From NCBI GenBank assembly GCA_019055375.1, contig JAHQIW010003637.1, positions 1-64,000 of the forward strand: a DNA stretch of 64,000 bases. Reading direction: 5' to 3'. The notes beneath the pieces were generated by a model. That model made no database searches. It saw nothing but the letters and a program-made list of their open reading frames with translations, and was not told the DNA's origin. Every line of letters begins with the position of its first letter. Positions within the stretch are counted from its first letter, which is position 1. This DNA is from Parelaphostrongylus tenuis. Lineage: Eukaryota > Nematoda > Chromadorea > Rhabditida > Metastrongylidae. This document shows positions 57,223 through 64,000 of this stretch, one piece after another. Made by a program: the position numbers and the translations under genes.

Positions 57223-60200
57223 TCATTATGCTGAAACATTGAAAAAGATTTTGTTCCTCACTTAATATCCCTCATTCAACGAAGCTATTTCTTTAACTAT
57301 TAACAACCATTCGTAAATCAAATCCCAAGAAATTCAGCGGGAAAGAACCTCGCATTACGCTGTAATAGCCAAAATGAGATTGAGTTTAGCGTTTTCATCG
57401 CCCGCACCTTCTTTCGCCCGTTTGAAAAACGCCTTCCTATTTTTTTTAGAATTCAATGACTATCCATTAGCTCAAAACTCAAAGATTTTATTAACGCTTT
57501 TTACAATTTCAAATGACCTTATCGTTGCGCTGTGACAGCGACAATAAAATCCTTTCTCTCAATCAAACATTTTTCGCCAAGCTAAGCTTTCAGCGTAAAC
57601 TTTTAGTAATGATTCAATATTTTAGGTCTCGTCAATTCTAATAATGTGCATAGCTTTAAAAAGAACTTTCAGCTCGTTGTAGCTACAAAGGGATTGTTGA
57701 GGTTCGCTCAACAGAACATTGATATCAAAGCACTGTGCTTTGCCGACATATGAATAGGGATTTCGCAACATAACCGCTAAGCTACAGTGCTTTTTCCGTT
57801 GTCAAATCCATCATCTTTTGGCTGTTACATTGGGAAAAAGAAGCTCTTCACAAAACCAAAAACATCATTGGAATTCCTGAGATTTGCTCTGTCTACTAGT
57901 TTATTCAAATATTGAAAAATTAGCTTTATTCGGCGAAAAAATTTTTGAATGAGAAACAAAATCTTGTTTTCGCTGTATGAACATAAAAACGAGGCTGTTT
58001 CTGAAATCAAATAAGGCTTTGAAATCGCCTCGATTTGCGCTATCAAATAACTAGTCGGACTTTGAAAAAACCTAAAAATTCATGAGATTCCAAGGTGTGG
58101 AATCAGGGTACGGATAACGGAAAAGTTCCAAAAATTTTGCTTGGTAAACATATAGTCTATAAAAACACCACAGAAGCACAGAAGCTTTTTATCTCATTAT
58201 AGGCTATATGTCACCAAGATCAACGATCACGAAGTCAAAACAGAGCGCTCTGATGACACTGTCGAATTTCTGCAACGCTGTAAAGTGTCATTTAAAGATA
58301 CACTTAAGTGTTATTGATCTGTGGTGTCGTTTTAGATATTATCGTTTTTTTGGGTTTCTCAAAACATTAGAACGTTTTACATTAATGCCACAAAATAGTT
58401 TCCAATTATTGATTCAATACAGTGTTTTGCTGCCTAATAAATTTGTTTATCTTTCAGATTGTATTTAAGGCTCCCTTCAAGTTACTATGTCCCTTTCAGA
58501 ATGGTGGAAGCTCTCATACAATGGTTTGCTACTCTCATACAAAGAGAAATCTTGGTAACGTAAATGACCTAGTCGCGCTGTGTTTGAAATTACATGGTAC
58601 CAAATTTGACTTTCATATCAATGTTTTGCCAAATTAGTGATGAGTTACTATACACCAATATGAAGTTGAAGAAAAATTCCAAGACATTTGATGAGGCGAT
58701 CTGCATGAGCTAAGCAAGAGGGAGAATCCGATTAGGAATCAGTTTCAAACACGTAGTGGAGATCAGAACAATTGCTTTAAACTGTATTATTACAGGACAG
58801 TATATAATAGCAAATTTTGATAATAAACGACAGAGTTTTGTCATAAGTGGATTGAGGGATCGGCAAAGAATTTCGTAAACACACTAATTGTGTACGATAG
58901 AAGACCATTGTCAAAACGCTATAGACTTTTACTCTATTTATAGTGACTCTGAATTCGTCGATACTAATGCAACTCTTTCCTGACTTTTCCGCCACATGTT
59001 AGATTATTCGACGAAACACCGAGTCTCATACTCCTCCAGCTACTGAAAACCAGGAAGAAGAAGTGTATTGGTCCATGGGCCAAACTCTTAATTAGGTTGT
59101 TTTATAAATTAATGTGGCTTGTAAACCTTATGTGAAGTACTTTATTTCTCAGCTATCATGATTACTAGAGGAAACTGCTGGATATTCTAAAAAATTTTCT
59201 TGAGTAAAACGATATCTTTGGCTCGACTTTATCCAACTTCAGGCCCACTTAAGAATTGCAAGACATAATTGACTTAGAATAACATTTCCTTTCTGGTTTC
59301 TGTTAAAATGTGTTCAAGACGTTTATGATGGACAGATCGCGCGGTATGGATGTAATAAACTACTAGATAAGAGACTTGATGATGGCCTGTTCTTTCACTA
59401 CTGAGGCGGCACGATAGCGTGATAAAGTTTGATATACCGTTACAGGTGCTTATTTTTCTTTTCACTTTAGCATGAAGAGTTGTTGAAGAGTAATTTCTCG
59501 GCAACATGCGCCAAAACAGGCGAAAGCACTCCATAGTGAGAGCATTGTCTTAGTATAGTGGCTATCATGTGAGATCTCAGATAATCGCTATTTGGAGCTA
59601 CAATGAGTTTCCCACTTTTGCTAGTATCTATAATATCTCGCATCTCTTTAGTTTCATGTCACATCCTATCCTGCCATGGAGACAGGATAGGTAATAAATA
59701 AAAGTTAGACAATTCACATTATTATTCAGCAATAAACAAACGGTGGCATGATGAATGGAAAAGATCTCAAAAAATAGCTCCTTTTAAGACCTAATGTACT
59801 CGCTCTCCATTAGAAAACTTTACAAAAGTTCGACTTTCTATGAAACACTGCATAATTAGTTGATATATGGAAATCGAGAAAACTTATCTTGATTAGCTGA
59901 AGCGAGGTTGGGAAAGTAATCGTGGTAATTCGGCTGATCAAGTTAACAATTACCCTTAGCATAGCATCTTTTCATTTACCTCATTCGATATGCGAGGCAA
60001 CAATCGGTCCAGTCAGTTCCGCTGGAGATGTGCCCGAGGAACCAACACCGAAATATAAACAATTGCCGCTAGGTGAAAAAAAAACACCCAACGGGCAGTG
60101 CTGTACACTCGACCGCTCGTGGCTGTTAAAGCATAATTGTCATATTCTTTCGATTCAAGTGTTCTTATAAAGTACATATCAAGATACGTGCTTTGCTCTA

Positions 60201-60250
60201 AGCATGTGCCATAACAGACCACGTTGAACGCTCAAGAGATGATATCAGAT
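57223..60250. other. No gene recognised; monomer repeats to about 58.1 kb
   Basis: 57.24-58.1 kb is built of dispersed monomers in changing orientation (GCGCTGTGACAGCGACAATA, GGCTGTTACATTGGG, AGGATTTCAATG-like phrases). 58.2-60.2 kb has short frames only. A 9-bp-stem hairpin CCTATCCTG/CAGGATAGG lies at 59665-59691. Confidence 0.4.
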
Positions 60251-60254
60251 GATC

Positions 60255-60355
60255 AGTAATGTGCAAAATCTTTGCATCAGGGAGGACTCGAATCCGCACT
60301 TCACCCTATCCGAGGACACGTGCTCTAAACCGTTGCACCAACAACGCTTATTCCA
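60255..60355 (-). mobile_element. tRNA-like SINE, family 2, copy
   Basis: Reverse complement GGTGCAACGGTTTAGAGCAC, TCCTCGGATAGGGTGAAGTG and B box GGATTCGAGTCCTCCC. Core like the 21.03-kb copy; the flanks have diverged. Possibly a diverged tRNA pseudogene. Confidence 0.5.
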
Positions 60356-61334
60356 CCACCACACTTTCTACGCTACAACGCATCAATCTGTCAGCAACTG
60401 GATATCAACGGTTTGGCGCGGTAGTTGATATAGCCTGGCAGAAAGCAACATTCAGTTGCCGACTGACTTATTCTGTCGTTCGCGGCTTTCTTTAGTAGTG
60501 TACCACGGGCTCACGTTCTCCTAGCTATTTTATTCTATAGTAACTAGGACGAGCTACGTACTTGAGTGAGAACGAGCTATTCATATTAGTTTAAGCTGCA
60601 TAGATTGTACATATTACACATGCTTGCAGAATAGTTCTCTATGGACCGCGACATTGGCAGGCTTCTAAATATTTTTTGGCATTTTCCGTGTTCGCACCTT
60701 GCTTCGGCATCTTAGAAAAAGCGTATTTCTTGAGTTGTTTTTAACCCCTAAGGGACGACGTGTACCAGCTGAGGATACACGATTGTTTGAAGGCTTTTCT
60801 CGCTGGTCAAAAGTTTCTTCGCAGACATGCGGTAATCATTCATGAGCTTAAATCTTTGCGATTTTGAAAATGTGTTTGATTTTTGAAATTTCTATTACGT
60901 TGTAGCAGCAAAATAATATTATGTCTCACACTCAATTTGCTTCATTTGCTCGGCTGGGCTTCGATATGGCTCTTCGCCAAACTCTTACCAGTCATTCGAT
61001 AAAACAAATCTCAAAGATTTCAATGTTGTACCTGGTTTTTTTGAAAGTTACCATATCGTGTCGCAAGAGCTGGAAAAGAGATTGAATCTCACATCCAAAA
61101 TGTTAAACCACCGCTGCGACGTCATAGATGGTTCATTGATAATTATAGGTAAAGTTTATACATCAGAGGTATCTTATCGTCAGATGAAAAGTGCATTGTC
61201 AAAAATAGAAACTTTTACAAAGGTTTTTTCGATATGAAATAGCGACTACTTGCTTTGAAAATCCTTAATTTTCAGTGCTAATACCACAGCCTTGCAGAAA
61301 ATAAGCAAACTTTCAGCCCTTATTGTGCATTTGT
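60356..61334. other. No gene recognised; monomer repeats
   Basis: 60.8-61.3 kb matches the monomer family at 40.9-41.2 kb (GTTGTAGCAGCAAAATAATA, CACTCAATTTGC). Nothing else supported. Confidence 0.4.
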
Positions 61335-63305
61335 ATCATCTGTCTTGCGAGAACGTAGCACGGAAACACATCTTCCACGACTGTATACCTCTGATGGAGT
61401 TCTATATGAAAGTAGTTGCAGTATATAGCTGAAGCAGGTGTAGGAAGAGCGCGCGTTCATCATTGCGGAGAATCCGGTACTTCCCTTATGTATCAATACC
61501 CATATTGAATAAAAGAAAATTTCTTGCTCTTATCAGACAATGTAGCAGTCATTCGATAGCTTAGATCTCGAAGATTCAAATGGTCTACTTAGGTTTTTGA
61601 AAAGCCTTTACACTACTCTGTAACAATTAAAGAAAACTTTATTCACAATCAAGCATTTCTTGCGGAGCAAAGCTTCTCCTCGAAAAATTCAGTGATTACG
61701 ATAGCATAAATTCCGGGAAATTTAATACTGCTTTTAGTTCCTCAAAAAAAATCTTATGCGCTGTGACACTGAAATTGAGGTTCCGATTCGCATGTGACGC
61801 GCATACCTTGCACCGGTATATGGATGGATTTCGCAGCATGGCAGCAAGCCATGTCTTTCAACAACTAGTCAATAGCTTAAATTTCGAGGATTTCACTCGT
61901 ATGCACGCCTTTCAGAAACCTTTTAGGTAGCTGTAGCAACAGGAATAAAATTGTGTCCACATTTGAGTACTTGTCGCTGGATACGGCTTTCCTCTCAGAC
62001 TTTCATACCATTCAATAGTGCGAATCCTAACGATTTCAACAATATGCCTGGTTTTTGAGAAGGATTATTACATTATTGTGCATTATTACAGCTAAAAAAT
62101 TCTGAGTTTCGCATTCGGCGTCGTCTAGATTGCGCTACAAAGCTACAAATGTCGCAGAGCTACAAAAATCGTTGCCACTCTAGAACAAATTAGTCGGAAG
62201 GCAGAATACCTTTTAATTCATAAAAACCAGCGAGTATCTGTGGTTCAAACGCCTGATGACCGTTTAGCTTAGCTCGGGATTCTAAAAACTCTAACTTCGC
62301 AGTAAGTATGCTGAAAGAATAGCGAATCTAAAATGGACTACAAGCGCGATACTTTCAATGGAGATTTCTTTTGTGCCAAGTATATTCACTCGTTTCCTCC
62401 TTAGATGTCGCAGAGAAATACGGTTCAATCGCTCTTCATGAACCTAAGAAGAACGCAAATGCACTACCAACGGACGAATGACGGAGAGCTTTCTCATCTT
62501 AGATGAGAAAATTCCTCTGATTGATGTTGAGATGTTGACATTGTCCTGCACCCATTCAATATCATGTCTGGTCCCCATGAAATTCGGTTGTCTTGTTTGA
62601 CTCTCCTACGGTTTGCACTACTTTATCTAAAGAAAGTCACTACCAATCAAGGCTGGTATCTTAGCAGCACGGCACTCGATGCATAGTAAGAAACCTACTA
62701 CGTACTACGAAACGTACTATGTGCATCCTTGGGAATCTCGTTTTGTAAGTTTGTTACTGTGCTTTCAGTATTTGTAAACATGAATGCAGAATTGAAAAAT
62801 TTTAAATAGAAAGTTGAAATGGAATCAGAGAGCATCTTTTGAGACCACTCTCTGCGGCTTGTCTCTTCTATAAGATTCTGTAAGTAGGGTCAACACAGCC
62901 GAACGTGAACTCCAAAATAATACGGCTTTCAAAACGATCACGCTGATATGAACAAGAAATAGAATAGAAGTGATGTCAGTCTCATTCTCTCTTTTCTTAA
63001 TGAACTTGTCCACGTCTTCCTTTGGAAGAGGACTCCATCTTGAGTATGAATTGAGTAGAAAAGCTGTTATCTGAAATATATGATTCGTTGAAGAGTTTGT
63101 GGAAAGCTTTGCAAGTTTTTTTCAAAGCAGTTGGTTTCTTCTGTCATCAGGCTGAGATATACTTGGAAGAGAGTAGCTGTGTCTTGCGAGAAACACGCGT
63201 GTGAAACACATATTCTATTTTCCTGCTGCTACAGAGCTATAAAAGAGTCTTCAAAAAGCGATATATTTTTGAAATTCTCGACTTATTACGCTATCGAATG
63301 GTTAT
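61335..63305. repeat. Right arm of the ~2-kb inverted repeat
   Basis: Reverse-complement partner of 46860-48840. The counterpart of the open exon at 47656-47859 lies at about 62280-62490 and is broken by a deletion after GATTTCTTTTG. Confidence 0.8.
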
Positions 63306-63379
63306 CAGTAATCTAAAGAAAGGTACTCTGCCCTGCGAAATATAAGAACGATAATGAGCATAAACATAATTTTTTTTTA

Positions 63380-63665
63380 GCCCAAACTCGTACATGTGCG
63401 TGTTCAGCATATTTACCCTTTGTACTCCTGAATCTGTGAGGATGGTTGAATAGTTTCCCGGATTTGGTTGCGGTCTGAGAATTCGGTAGTCCTCTTTTAT
63501 GACATACTCTATATTCTCAGGGCGTGGTTTAACATGAAATTCTTGGTAGCCGTTGCTATGTACATTATGGCGCTTAACTATCGCCCGAGCCTGATGGTTT
63601 TACAGAAATTTGCTACCATGCATCTTAAATTATTGCATCTGCAGCTTGAAGTTATCCACAATTGA
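63380..63665 (-). pseudogene. Frameshifted copy of the 44.5-kb exon
   Basis: Minus strand reads MDNFKLQMQ, then EFHVKPRPENIEYVIK and RILRPQPNPGNYSTIL, then VQRVNMLNTHMYEFGL, in shifting frames. Identity stops at the TAGCCC junction, the position of a likely boundary. Confidence 0.45.
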
Positions 63666-63667
63666 CT

Positions 63668-63898
63668 AAAGCGCCTATTTATTGGCAAGTGTCTATACGA
63701 CCGCATGTGCGAAACGAAAAACTGCAAAGTTCGCCCAAACAGCAGAGACAGCATTTGCCGATATCTGGAACAATTTAACTGATCTCTTAAAATTCTTGCG
63801 CGTTTGAATACGTTGGCAAAACTAGTACGACCACTCAGTATCCGTGTAAAAGAGCACCTAACTGGGAAACGTAATTCCCATCCAAAAATCCCACTAGC
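63668..63898 (+). mobile_element. Penelope-like retroelement 3' fragment, copy 7
   Basis: GCGCCTATTTATTGGCAAGT, CAAACAGCAGAGACAGC, GCGCGTTTGAATACGTTGGC (GIY-YIG) and TCCGTGTAAAAGAGCACCTA, collinear with 50890-51100. It ends near CCCACTAG; reversed repeat R (63930-64000) follows at the window edge. Confidence 0.7.
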
Positions 63899-64000
63899 TT
63901 ACGTTTGATATGTAAATTTGGCAGTGTTCTATCATGGAGACGTCAATTGAGGCCTTCGGTAAAAGCGTATTCTTTGCTGCTGTCTGACGAATTCATGATA

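Noticed and set aside
59665..59691. Intrinsic-terminator-like hairpin
   Set aside because: A 9-bp stem without a following T-run, in eukaryotic intergenic DNA; no functional claim is possible.

Overview
The window is animal (eukaryotic) nuclear DNA that is gene-poor, AT-rich and saturated with mobile elements. It most probably comes from a clade V (strongylid, hookworm-like) nematode. Three things point there: (i) RTE-type non-LTR retrotransposon protein fragments of a kind I recall as abundant in hookworm assemblies; (ii) a multi-exon secreted-protein family that I recall only from nematodes; (iii) short GT-AG introns. I see no rRNA, no convincing functional tRNA, no CRISPR array and no prokaryotic gene organisation. 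Family assignments come from reading motifs, not from a search.

Layout. 0-8.6 kb: tRNA-derived SINEs, an internally deleted mariner into which a ribozyme unit and a SINE have inserted, and fold-back repeats. 8.7-10.1 kb: a decayed, divergent member of a secreted-protein gene family. 10.2-16.8 kb (block A), 25.3-29.9 kb (block B) and 32.9-40.4 kb (block C) are paralogous segments. Each carries one minus-strand, five-exon gene of that family, a long-TIR element in intron 1 and a mariner deletion derivative upstream. A and C are also bounded by RTE debris on both sides. Block D (52.2-54.35 kb) has only the RTE plus downstream flank. Gene C reads open through all five exons (231 aa); genes A and B carry frameshifts or stops.

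17.0-19.4 kb holds a decayed, intron-containing copy of the spliceosomal TPR/HAT protein PRP6. 20-25 kb contains a second tRNA-like SINE family, a small TIR element and repeats. 30.2-32.3 kb and 48.9-57.2 kb contain several Penelope-like retroelement (PLE) fragments with a GIY-YIG endonuclease motif and, once, the YxDD reverse-transcriptase motif. Between two head-to-head PLE ends at 30.8-31.3 kb lies a tandem duplication of a ~270-bp unit, each carrying what reads as a complete minimal hammerhead ribozyme on the minus strand. A third, core-damaged copy is inserted in the mariner at 6.0 kb. The last 17 kb also has a ~2-kb inverted repeat (46.9-48.8 / 61.3-63.3 kb), one arm containing an open candidate terminal exon, and many short dispersed monomer repeats.

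The most interesting signals are the hammerhead-ribozyme tandem unit with a covarying second hairpin, and the secreted-protein gene cluster, which appears to have spread together with PLE/RTE debris as composite segmental duplications.
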